Position numbers and translations under genes: made by a program
Notes under the pieces: model-generated
What the model saw: only the letters and a program-made list of their open reading frames with translations
The model's database searches: none
Told to the model about the DNA's origin: nothing
From: Gammaproteobacteria bacterium
GTDB taxonomy: Bacteria; Pseudomonadota; Gammaproteobacteria; GRL18
Reading direction: 5' to 3'
Assembly (NCBI GenBank): GCA_030632625.1
Contig: DAOVUK010000006.1
Span: 1-22,402 of the forward strand
DNA length: 22,402 bases
Shown: positions 15,710-22,402 of the stretch, piece by piece
How positions within the stretch are numbered: the first letter of the stretch is position 1
Layout of the letters: every line of letters starts with the position of its first letter

Positions 15710-16681
15710 ATGGCTGAAAAAACAATCTATTTTGCAACTAATCGTAAGCCTAACAAATCAAAACCGACCAATTTTGGAAAAGGATTTTCGCGGGTTAATC
15801 TCGGTGACGTCAGATTTGGCCAGGTTAATGTAATTAATGGAAAAATTGATCGAAGTAGTATTCAAGTTTTGCCCAACAATCCAAAACAGGGGTCAAAACA
15901 ACTTTTTAGTAATTTAAGAGAAAAGATGAAAGCAGAAAGTGTTGATGCACTGCTTTTTATTCACGGATTTAACGTTTCTTTTTCAGAAGCAATAGAATCT
16001 GCCGCTAACATGGCAGAAAAGTATGCTGAACATAATTATGAACCTAATGTTTTTGTGTTTTCCTGGCCATCAGATGGCAAGACTCTGAGTTATTTCAATG
16101 ATCGTCATGATGCTGAAACATCAGGATATGCTTTTGCCAGAGGATTAGAAAAGCTCTCTGACTTCTTAAAAGATGGGAAATCTAACGTGGCTTGTAATCA
16201 GAAAATACATCTTATTGCTCATAGTATGGGAAATTATGTATTACGTCATGCATTACAACAGGCGAAGAAAATATCAAAAAGATCATCATTGTCCCGAATT
16301 TTTGATGAAGTGATTCTAACAGCCGCTGATGAAGACAATGATACTTTTGACTATGATTATAAACTGGCCAGCTTACCGAATATAGCCCAGCGTATTACTG
16401 TTTATTTTAACAGTGGAGATTTGGCTTTAAAAATATCTGACTACACTAAAAGTAATCCTGAACGACTCGGTCATGATGGACCAAACAAACCACATGACAT
16501 CTCAGCAAAGATAGTGCTAGTGGATGCGAGTGCTGTTGTTGGTGGGTTTACTGAACATTCCTATCACCAGGAAGAAGATACTGTTGTGAAGGATCTTGTT
16601 GCTGTTTTACAAGGAAAAAGTTCAGAAAACATCAATGGACGAACTTATGTGCCTCATGCAAATAAGTTTAAACTTTTGTAA
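15710..16681 (+). CDS. DUF900-type alpha/beta hydrolase
   Basis: A 323-residue cytoplasmic enzyme without a signal peptide. It opens with the family hallmark IYFATNR (6-12). The oxyanion-hole turn is FIHGFNVSF (83-91) and the nucleophile elbow is AHSMGN with Ser172. An acid is likely in NSGDLAL (Asp237), and the catalytic His is probably H283 in TEHSY. This matches the DUF900/esterase-lipase family of unknown substrate. It is a single-gene unit, flanked by gaps of more than 600 bases on both sides. The ATG at 15710 follows AAGAGA at a reasonable distance, and the hallmark begins within ten residues, so the start is well supported. Confidence 0.82.
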   Translation: MAEKTIYFATNRKPNKSKPTNFGKGFSRVNLGDVRFGQVNVINGKIDRSSIQVLPNNPKQGSKQLFSNLREKMKAESVDALLFIHGFNVSFSEAIESAANMAEKYAEHNYEPNVFVFSWPSDGKTLSYFNDRHDAETSGYAFARGLEKLSDFLKDGKSNVACNQKIHLIAHSMGNYVLRHALQQAKKISKRSSLSRIFDEVILTAADEDNDTFDYDYKLASLPNIAQRITVYFNSGDLALKISDYTKSNPERLGHDGPNKPHDISAKIVLVDASAVVGGFTEHSYHQEEDTVVKDLVAVLQGKSSENINGRTYVPHANKFKLL

Positions 16682-16908
16682 ATTAAGAATTTAACCGAAT
16701 TTAGATGAGTATTGTATAAATCAGGAATCAGCTTCATTTGCTTAAAATATCTTATAGTTTATTTATTGCGTAAATTATTTTTTTGCATTAACTTAAATTT
16801 GTAAAACTGGAAGAATTCCTTTGGATTAAATTGCATGATTAGTTTTGAGAATCCTGGAATTTAAATTATTTTTTGGTCAAACATTCAAATTATTTGAATG
16901 GCAGAAGT

Positions 16909-16971
16909 CGTCCCTTAGCACTAATTGACGGATTTTATCCTGATTATCATCCAGAGCAAAAGCGGCCATTC
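16909..16971 (+). repeat. Dispersed short repeat, copy A
   Basis: Begins CGTCCCTTAGCA, then CTAATTGA, and ends AGCGGCCATTC after a variable middle. Copy B at 17221 shares the same order and nearly the same spacing. Probably a decayed intergenic repeat rather than a gene. Confidence 0.45.
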
Positions 16972-17220
16972 AAAAAATCGAATAAATCAATTTTGAGCTA
17001 TAAACTTATTAGTGCTTTTGAAGCACAAACCGGTAGTTGAACAGTCTGCAATGTGGTGTAAGCAGACCTTCGGTAAAAATTATATTTCAACCCAAATCAT
17101 CAATATCAGTCACTTCTTATTTCAGACGCTTTGGGCGTATAGCGGCAATTTCTGGTGTTGAATCCTGATGCTAAATTAATTTCTTTCAAATTGTCAGAAT
17201 TCTTTATACTGAGTCGAGAA

Positions 17221-17285
17221 CGTCCCTTAGCAGTTAATTGAGCAACATCATTGTTATTATTCAGTAAGGGAAATAGCAGACATTT
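17221..17285 (+). repeat. Dispersed short repeat, copy B
   Basis: Begins CGTCCCTTAGCA, then GTTAATTGA, and ends AGCAGACATTT. Its right half (CAGTAAGGGAAATAGCAGACATT region, 17262-17284) also resembles 10386-10409. Confidence 0.45.
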
Positions 17286-17484
17286 TAAAAATGACAAAAC
17301 CTTCAGAATTTGGAGATTTCAATATGATCACTGATAGCCAATTTGAGACAGAACTTAATTTTCTAGAGTAAATAAAATTTGAATATATAAAGTTATTTAA
17401 ACTTAAAATATAATCTCAAGTAATATGAAGAAAGCAGTCATTTATTATACGAATTCAGCTATTGTAACGATCCATATTGATTTG

Positions 17485-17500
17485 CCTTGTTAACACAAGG
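17485..17500 (-). terminator. Short hairpin after uspE-like gene
   Basis: A perfect six-base stem CCTTGT/ACAAGG with loop TAAC, 13 bases past the minus-strand stop. No T-run follows, so termination strength is doubtful. Confidence 0.3.
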
Positions 17501-17513
17501 TGTTCATTGGTCC

Positions 17514-18494
17514 TCAGCCTTCCAGTGTGACAGGGGTTTCGAAGCCCGGTGGCTTGATGGCCAGCACTGAGCAGTTTATCTGGCTAAGGATGGCCTCTGC
17601 CGTATTCCCCATAAAGAAGCCGGGCAAGCCAATGAGGCCTACGGTCCCCATCACCACCAAGTCAGCCTCGATATGTTGTGCCAGAGACGGAACCTCCTCC
17701 TGGGGCCAGCCTTTGAGTAGGTGTATTTTGGGGAGAAGATACGCCGAGGAATTTGATCCCATATCCTGGTCTGTATCATCAATAAACTGCGCCAGCCCGG
17801 TCTCGTGTTGCTGTCTCACCTGTTCGACGTAGCGAACCACTTCGTTCTCTGACTTATGCAGAAACACACCGTGCATATCGTCCTCTTCGATCGCCCGCCA
17901 CACATGCACAATATGCAGCTCGGCAAACTCGGCCAGTGCCTCAGAGCTGGCAATTTCCAGCACACGCTGGTTCAGTGCGCTGCGAGACTCCTGCTCCTCC
18001 AGTGGATATCCATAAGGAATATCGACCGCCGCAAGGACACGTCGATACGTCTTTGGTGCCTGGGGTTTAATTAGCCAAAGGGGACACGGGCACTTCCGAA
18101 ACAGGTGCATGTCATTGCTACCAAACAACCTATCAGACCAAGTGATGTGTTCTGGAATCTTTATAACCATGTCGCGGCCATTACGCAGTACATCACGGAT
18201 AATCTCCATGAAAGAGACACCAATCAACTCGTTGACCTCGATCTCGACGCGCTGGCGGAAGGGTGCCACAAGTTCTTCAAGCAGCAACGTATTTTTTTTC
18301 GTCATCGCTGCCTGCAAATCCTCTGATATGGGACCACCCGGCGGCATGCCTATGCCCACCGTGATGCGTTTTGTCACGACAACGACGGTTAATCTGGCCT
18401 GATTGTTTTCTGCAAGAGTAGTGGCGCGCTCCAATGCGTCACTATTCCTTGAGACCAAATCGGCGACAAAAAGGATATTTTTAAACTGTTTCAT
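17514..18494 (-). CDS. uspE: UspE-like tandem universal stress protein
   Basis: A 326-residue cytoplasmic protein with two Usp domains (about 1-150 and 155-320), close in length to E. coli UspE (316). Family-specific stretches are clear: LFRKCPCPLWLIK closing domain 1, and VMGTVGLIGLPGFFMGNTAEAIL with CSVLAIKPPGFETPV closing domain 2. Neither domain has the G-x2-G-x9-G-S ATP-binding motif, as expected for UspE, which is not an ATP binder of the UspFG type. Role: survival during growth arrest and oxidative stress. It is the last of three genes in a GC-richer minus-strand cassette; the 148-base spacer upstream holds a small hairpin. Confidence 0.87.
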   Translation of the reverse strand: MKQFKNILFVADLVSRNSDALERATTLAENNQARLTVVVVTKRITVGIGMPPGGPISEDLQAAMTKKNTLLLEELVAPFRQRVEIEVNELIGVSFMEIIRDVLRNGRDMVIKIPEHITWSDRLFGSNDMHLFRKCPCPLWLIKPQAPKTYRRVLAAVDIPYGYPLEEQESRSALNQRVLEIASSEALAEFAELHIVHVWRAIEEDDMHGVFLHKSENEVVRYVEQVRQQHETGLAQFIDDTDQDMGSNSSAYLLPKIHLLKGWPQEEVPSLAQHIEADLVVMGTVGLIGLPGFFMGNTAEAILSQINCSVLAIKPPGFETPVTLEG

Positions 18495-18642
18495 ATTTTA
18501 CTCTTATCTGGTTAAGTCACCCATGACTCGGAGTTCTGGCGGGGGAGCTATCCCTTTCCAGATAGAGGGATTGCACCTCCAATTTTTTACCGATTTAGCT
18601 CGGCGCACTAGGTGGCCTTTATATACAAGCATGATTGCAGTA

Positions 18643-19083
18643 TCATCCCCTGTCATGTGTAGGAATAACGAGAACCGGAAACGGCGACCTGTATAGCACA
18701 TCCTCGCTCACACTACCTACCAGAAGCCGATACACCGAGCCATGACCGTGAGAGCCGATTACGATCATATCCACATTAAGGTCCGAAGCTTCCGTTAGAA
18801 TGCTATCCACCGTTGCGCCGTGTACCAGTAGTGCAGTTGTGTCGATTCCTTCGCTGCGCAGCCGATCGGCAAGTTCCTGTATCTGGTGATGTTCGTTATG
18901 AAACCGTTTTGCAAGAGACTCTCTTGCTGCTATTGGGTCTACCTTGAATTCGACCTGGTCCGGTTCAGGTAGTGCGTTGTGCAGCAACCAGACTTTTGCC
19001 GAGAACTGTTTGGCAAGTTCTGCGGTCTTTTCTACAATGATCTCTGTCGCATCGGAAAGATCAATACACGCCAGAATTTTCAT
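18643..19083 (-). CDS. Single-domain universal stress protein, ATP-binding type
   Basis: A 146-residue Usp domain protein. It begins MKILACIDLSD and has the ATP-binding signature G110-x2-G113-x9-G123-S124 in GSHGHGSVYRLLVGSVSEDV, followed by PFPVLVIP at the end. It therefore belongs to the UspFG/MJ0577 nucleotide-binding class. Such proteins respond to energy or anaerobic stress and often sit beside transporters as regulatory subunits. Here it is 112 bases after a permease-like gene and before uspE on the same strand, consistent with control of transport by adenylate state (inference). Base composition is visibly richer in GC than most of the window. Confidence 0.87.
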   Translation of the reverse strand: MKILACIDLSDATEIIVEKTAELAKQFSAKVWLLHNALPEPDQVEFKVDPIAARESLAKRFHNEHHQIQELADRLRSEGIDTTALLVHGATVDSILTEASDLNVDMIVIGSHGHGSVYRLLVGSVSEDVLYRSPFPVLVIPTHDRG

Positions 19084-19195
19084 ATTTTTTCTCCATCAAA
19101 CACAGTATTGTAATGATCGGCATCAGTTCTTTTCAATGTTCGGCTTATCCTGGATAAACCTGCATTAGCAAATAAAGTAATTACCACTTTGACTC

Positions 19196-20422
19196 CTACT
19201 CGGCTGGAATTGCGAATATTACGATAAACGCCAGAATACCTGCTAACGCTCCAAAGCGTAGAAGATTTAAAACGAGCATTTTACCATTGTGATTGTGACG
19301 GGTCGCGAATATGGCAACGAAACACTGCAACAGGTAATACAGCGCAAATGCCCGTGAAGCAACTGAAATGATCTCCAGTAAATCTGCAGTCCAGACCAGA
19401 GCGATCGCCAGAATAGATGCAATCACGTAGCCTTTGTTGGCTGGAAACTTGTTTTGACTGCTTTCGCTAGCCAGCGATCCGGCTCCTACCGTATCGGCGA
19501 CAGCGGCACTGAACTGACTCATGATTGCTGCCACAATAAGCATGAATGGCAATACGAGCGCTGCATGCCCGGTAGCAGCAACGATTTCTGCAATCTGAAT
19601 GTGCGCAAGGTCGAGATGTTGCACAATCGGCAACAATGCTATAACAGAAATAATGTAGAGAGCACCTGAAATGAGTTGTGCCGTACGCATGCTTTTCACC
19701 CGAATTTCAGTATTGTATTTTTCACCAAGAAAACGTGAAGTTTCAAATCCCTGCACAACAAGAAGGATCCCAGCCAGGATGAATACCTTTGTTACCCAGT
19801 CTCTCTCCTGAACGTCTAGCATGAGCGGTTGCCCGGATTGCATGAAATTGTAATCATATACAAGCACCCCAATAAGCAGAGCGGCGACGATCGAAAGCTG
19901 AATGGACATAGCATAGGCTTCCAGTTTCTCTAGCCCACCCAGTCCACGTAAATAGCCAGTGGTGGCAATAAACACGATGATGATTGTCGTCAGGGATCTT
20001 TCCAGGCTCGGCATATCGCCGAAGCCTAAATAGGTCAGAAGAAAAGATGATAATAGTGAGAGATAGAACGCGACAGCTGTAACATATGCGAATGAAAGCG
20101 TCGCATTGGCAACCAAATCCACCCTGTAAATTATCGGGTTGGCCTGTCTCTCATGCAGTAGCGGCTCAGCATGCATAATATTGAATCGAATCACTCCGCC
20201 GATAGCGTAGGCAAGCACAACAATACCCGTAACAGCGACTGGTGCCCAGGTACCAACTACACTTGCCAGCAACGGAGCTATGATGAGAAACCCGCTGCCG
20301 ATGATCGATGAAAGTGGGGTGAGCGTTGCCTGCCATGACCTGCTTCTGGACAGATGCGGACTAAACATAAATCCCAGCATACCGGCTACAATAAGTATAA
20401 GAATGATGTTCAGCATATTCAC
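19196..20422 (-). CDS. APC-fold (LeuT-like) membrane permease, substrate unknown
   Basis: A 408-residue polytopic membrane protein with about ten to eleven hydrophobic helices. Near the start, LTPLSSIIGSGFLIIAPLLA (about 35-54) resembles the broken first helix of APC/LeuT-fold transporters, where G-S-G carries the substrate backbone contact. The Gly-rich turn GYLRGLGGLEKLEAYAM (about 156-172) fits the helix 4-5 region. It lacks motifs that would name a substrate. The likely start is GTG at 20422 (ATG at 20416 possible). It is the first gene of the GC-richer Usp cassette, starting nine bases after a hypothetical gene. Amino acid or small cation transport is a guess. Confidence 0.65.
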   Translation of the reverse strand: MNMLNIILILIVAGMLGFMFSPHLSRSRSWQATLTPLSSIIGSGFLIIAPLLASVVGTWAPVAVTGIVVLAYAIGGVIRFNIMHAEPLLHERQANPIIYRVDLVANATLSFAYVTAVAFYLSLLSSFLLTYLGFGDMPSLERSLTTIIIVFIATTGYLRGLGGLEKLEAYAMSIQLSIVAALLIGVLVYDYNFMQSGQPLMLDVQERDWVTKVFILAGILLVVQGFETSRFLGEKYNTEIRVKSMRTAQLISGALYIISVIALLPIVQHLDLAHIQIAEIVAATGHAALVLPFMLIVAAIMSQFSAAVADTVGAGSLASESSQNKFPANKGYVIASILAIALVWTADLLEIISVASRAFALYYLLQCFVAIFATRHNHNGKMLVLNLLRFGALAGILAFIVIFAIPAE

Positions 20423-20431
20423 AATTACCCG

Positions 20432-20740
20432 TTAACCTAATATCTTGAAATACACCGGAAAGACAGCCTGGAAATCCGCGTACATAATGGTTTGGCTATC
20501 GCTAAACCTGTCATTCGACTCTTCAGAAATAGTCGATTTACAAAAGGTAAAGTCAAGTTCTACTGGTACATACACATCTTCCATATAAGAGTCTATCCAT
20601 TCTTTTGCGTTATGATTTTGCAATTTACATTTCTTTAAACTTGATTTCGAAAAAAGGTTGATATCACTTATGCAGCTCTTTATTAAATCATCTATAGATA
20701 CAGAGTCTCCATCAGTATCAAATACTCTACCTAGATACAT
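20432..20740 (-). CDS. Hypothetical protein
   Basis: A 102-residue soluble protein I do not recognise. It has no signal peptide or membrane helix. Features are acidic segments (DTDGDSVSIDD, EESNDRFSDS), a Lys/Cys-rich middle (SSLKKCKLQNHNAKEW), and an aromatic C-terminal end (ADFQAVFPVYFKILG). It ends nine bases before the permease start on the same strand, so it may be co-transcribed. Its composition is much more AT-rich than the three genes after it, suggesting it belongs to the older flanking sequence or has a separate origin. It could be a truncated remnant. Confidence 0.45.
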   Translation of the reverse strand: MYLGRVFDTDGDSVSIDDLIKSCISDINLFSKSSLKKCKLQNHNAKEWIDSYMEDVYVPVELDFTFCKSTISEESNDRFSDSQTIMYADFQAVFPVYFKILG

Positions 20741-20986
20741 GATTAGACTAAGTCAAAAGAAACACGCATATTGGATAAATACGATTCAGTATTTCTTTTC
20801 CTAGAATATCAGATACTATTGATTTTAAAAGATAAACCAAATATAGCATAGTAATAAACAAGAATTAGAATTTTTCTTGATAGACTGAAATTCTTATATC
20901 TGCTAACTGGAAGTGAAACCAAGAACTGCTCTAACTTTTCAATGGCTGGTTCACGCCCTGAGCTATTCAGTCAAGAAAAAAAACAA

Positions 20987-22084
20987 TTACTCAGCTAGAT
21001 TTACATTTTTTCCAGATTTTAACAGTTCAGCTGTTTTTACATCCAGATAATCATAAAAGCTCTTGGGGTATTTTTTATAATGGCTCTCTCCCACATATCG
21101 AAGTACTTCACTGAAATGAAAAAGGAATAAACGACTTTCTATACGCATGATTTCCTTTCCCTGATCAAATAACAAAATACTTGGACGATAGCTAAGGCCT
21201 AACTGTTCGGCATATTGTCGCGGTGTTGTCGTTTTTCCATTCATATCAATCAGCTTTTGAGAAGACATGGCATCAAGACGAATAAAGTTAAACTGCTTTA
21301 ATGTATCATTCACTCCAGGGTTACTCAGGTGACCATCATGCAATAGTGTACAATCTCTGCAGCTCTCATCTTCAAATAGAATAGCAATGGGACCATTATC
21401 CAGAGAAGTGAGATCATTGGTTTCACTTAATAAAGGATGGGAGCGAAACTGATATTGTGGTGATTTCTTATTATTGATATATTGAGTCAGAGTTGAATTT
21501 TTATATGCTCTCTCATGCACGTAATCAAGTACCACTTTAAAATCCTCGACGGAACGATAACCATCGGTTCTGGCCACAATCTTATTATTACTGTCCATAA
21601 AAATAATGGTTGGGGTATAGATAACCTTTAATTGTTCTGCAAGTTCTTTTTCTGTTAAAGACGTTTCATCATTGATGACGACTTCTCTATCCCCCTTGAT
21701 ATTCAAGGCAATGACATCAAAGTTGGTTTTTATAAAATTGGTATATGGTGCATTTTTTAGATTTTCTTCATTCATTTTAAAACAATAAGGACAGCCATTA
21801 AGATGAAGAAATAATATGACGTGTTTATTTGATTCTGAAGCTTCAGCAATATCTTCGGAAATATCAAGAAAACTTTCTTTAAACCAGGCTGGGTGTTCTG
21901 AAATCTTAGTGCCTAGAATAACGCCTTGAACCGCTTCTTTGGCATAAAGTGATGGGGCTGAAAGTATGACAATTGAAACAATCAATAAAATAATTAGACG
22001 GAGGCTTTGTTGTATAGCCCGTCTGTAAGTATCAGTCTTGTTTTGTTCAACATTAACCATGACAACTTCTTGATTCATTCTCAA
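20987..22084 (-). CDS. Membrane-anchored protein with two thioredoxin-like domains
   Basis: A 365-residue periplasmic thiol protein. Residues 28-47 are a hydrophobic anchor or signal. Domain 1 (about 80-195) has LNGCPYC with C98-x-x-C101 and the partner cis-Pro in YTPT (P158), the arrangement of SoxW/DsbC-like thioredoxins. Domain 2 (about 230-335) has ESCRDC with C242-x-x-C245 and cis-Pro P301 in YRPS. Both domains therefore keep full active sites, uncommon for a tandem protein of this sort. Related single-domain proteins reduce periplasmic disulfides or serve sulfur oxidation and cytochrome maturation. The start at 22084 is supported by AGGAG six bases upstream. It appears to be monocistronic. 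Confidence 0.82.
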   Translation of the reverse strand: MRMNQEVVMVNVEQNKTDTYRRAIQQSLRLIILLIVSIVILSAPSLYAKEAVQGVILGTKISEHPAWFKESFLDISEDIAEASESNKHVILFLHLNGCPYCFKMNEENLKNAPYTNFIKTNFDVIALNIKGDREVVINDETSLTEKELAEQLKVIYTPTIIFMDSNNKIVARTDGYRSVEDFKVVLDYVHERAYKNSTLTQYINNKKSPQYQFRSHPLLSETNDLTSLDNGPIAILFEDESCRDCTLLHDGHLSNPGVNDTLKQFNFIRLDAMSSQKLIDMNGKTTTPRQYAEQLGLSYRPSILLFDQGKEIMRIESRLFLFHFSEVLRYVGESHYKKYPKSFYDYLDVKTAELLKSGKNVNLAE

Positions 22085-22402
22085 CTCCTGTAGCGACCAC
22101 TGATTTATTTATTTATTTGTAGTATTTCACAGAGCTTTAATGGGCACAATACTCTAAAATACAAATTGTGCCAATTAATAGCTTGAATTATTGTCTGGAA
22201 AATACCGATAATGACCCGTAATGGGGTAATTGAACAACATATTTTCCTACTGAATAGCTTGTTATATCAATCAATTTTCCATCTTTTTTAATTGTTACAA
22301 CGGCTGCTATCTGGAAATTTAAGATTGAGACGAAGCAACTCAAATTTAACGCTATAGATCATTACCGACTTGTTTAAGAACCAATCAGTATCAAAAATTT
22401 TG
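22085..22402. other. Upstream gap with inverted repeat and possible gene tail
   Basis: An inverted repeat (22137-22150 with 22165-22178, 13 of 14 pairs, core GGCACAAT/ATTGTGCC) lies about 55 bases upstream of the thioredoxin gene. A minus-strand frame ending at 22188 reads VVTIKKDGKLIDITSYSVGK and could be the 3' end of a further gene, but its open stretch begins with a stop at 22359 and has no ATG. Confidence 0.4.

Larger units (their letters stand above)
16682..17513. other. 832-bp gap with two diverged repeat copies
   Basis: No convincing gene. It contains a dispersed repeat twice (16909-16971, 17221-17285), a small hairpin GTCTGC/GCAGAC at 17044-17067, and a hairpin CCTTGT-TAAC-ACAAGG at 17485-17500 beside the uspE stop. 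Confidence 0.5.

Noticed and set aside
17106..17297. 63-codon minus-strand frame
   Set aside because: It overlaps repeat copy B, has no ribosome site and low-complexity content.
17500..18402. Several plus-strand frames opposite uspE
   Set aside because: Antisense shadows of a well-supported gene in GC-richer DNA.
18510..18600. Hairpins between usp and uspE as a riboswitch
   Set aside because: Only short stems (ATCCCT/AGGGAT, CCGA/TCGG) with no recognisable conserved core.
1..22402. tRNA, rRNA, CRISPR array, riboswitch, replication origin
   Set aside because: I looked for cloverleaf-like segments, regularly spaced repeats, and DnaA-box clusters and saw none I could support.

Overview
The window looks like chromosomal DNA from an AT-rich gammaproteobacterium. 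The grounds are a UspE-type tandem stress protein, the architecture of the Pta and AckA remnants, and a membrane-anchored octaheme cytochrome paired with a cytochrome b. No rRNA, tRNA or taxonomic marker gene is present, so placement is tentative. The c-type cytochromes, redox-active periplasmic proteins and a possible FNR-type site suggest an organism with anaerobic or micro-oxic respiration, perhaps a sulfur-cycle lineage (inference).

Layout. (1) 1-1961, plus: the 3' part of an octaheme tetrathionate reductase-family cytochrome, overlapping a four-helix cytochrome b, so a membrane multiheme redox module. (2) 2025-2805: two palindromic MITE-like elements flanking a small membrane-anchored hypothetical gene on the minus strand. 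(3) 2918-9549, plus: a set built around acetyl-phosphate, phosphate and polyphosphate. It holds pta and ackA, each broken by an internal deletion plus frameshift, then a metallophosphatase with coiled coil and C-terminal membrane anchor, a CHAD-domain protein, and a ParA-type ATPase overlapping the CHAD gene. (4) 9550-12800: a scar zone with a frameshifted integrase fragment carrying a 12-base C tract, a truncated ParD-like antitoxin, a DASS/SLC13 anion transporter with a small overlapping secreted protein, and the left end of an IS6-family element. (5) 12893-15085, minus: envelope proteins, namely a zinc-ribbon membrane protein, a Tll0287-like mono-heme sensor-type protein, a Met/His-rich membrane coiled-coil protein, and an Hsp20-type chaperone with a signal peptide. 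(6) 15710-16681, plus: a DUF900-type alpha/beta hydrolase between long AT-rich gaps. (7) 17514-20740, minus: a cassette of visibly higher GC with UspE-like protein, single-domain Usp and APC-fold-like permease, plus an AT-rich hypothetical gene upstream. (8) 20987-22084, minus: an anchored protein with two thioredoxin folds.

The most interesting unit is the metallophosphatase-CHAD-ParA set at 5594-9549. CHAD domains are known to bind polyphosphate granules and ParA-type ATPases position cellular cargo, so the set could organise or segregate phosphate granules. The adjacent acetyl-phosphate/ATP genes have decayed. This functional reading is inference from domain content and gene order.
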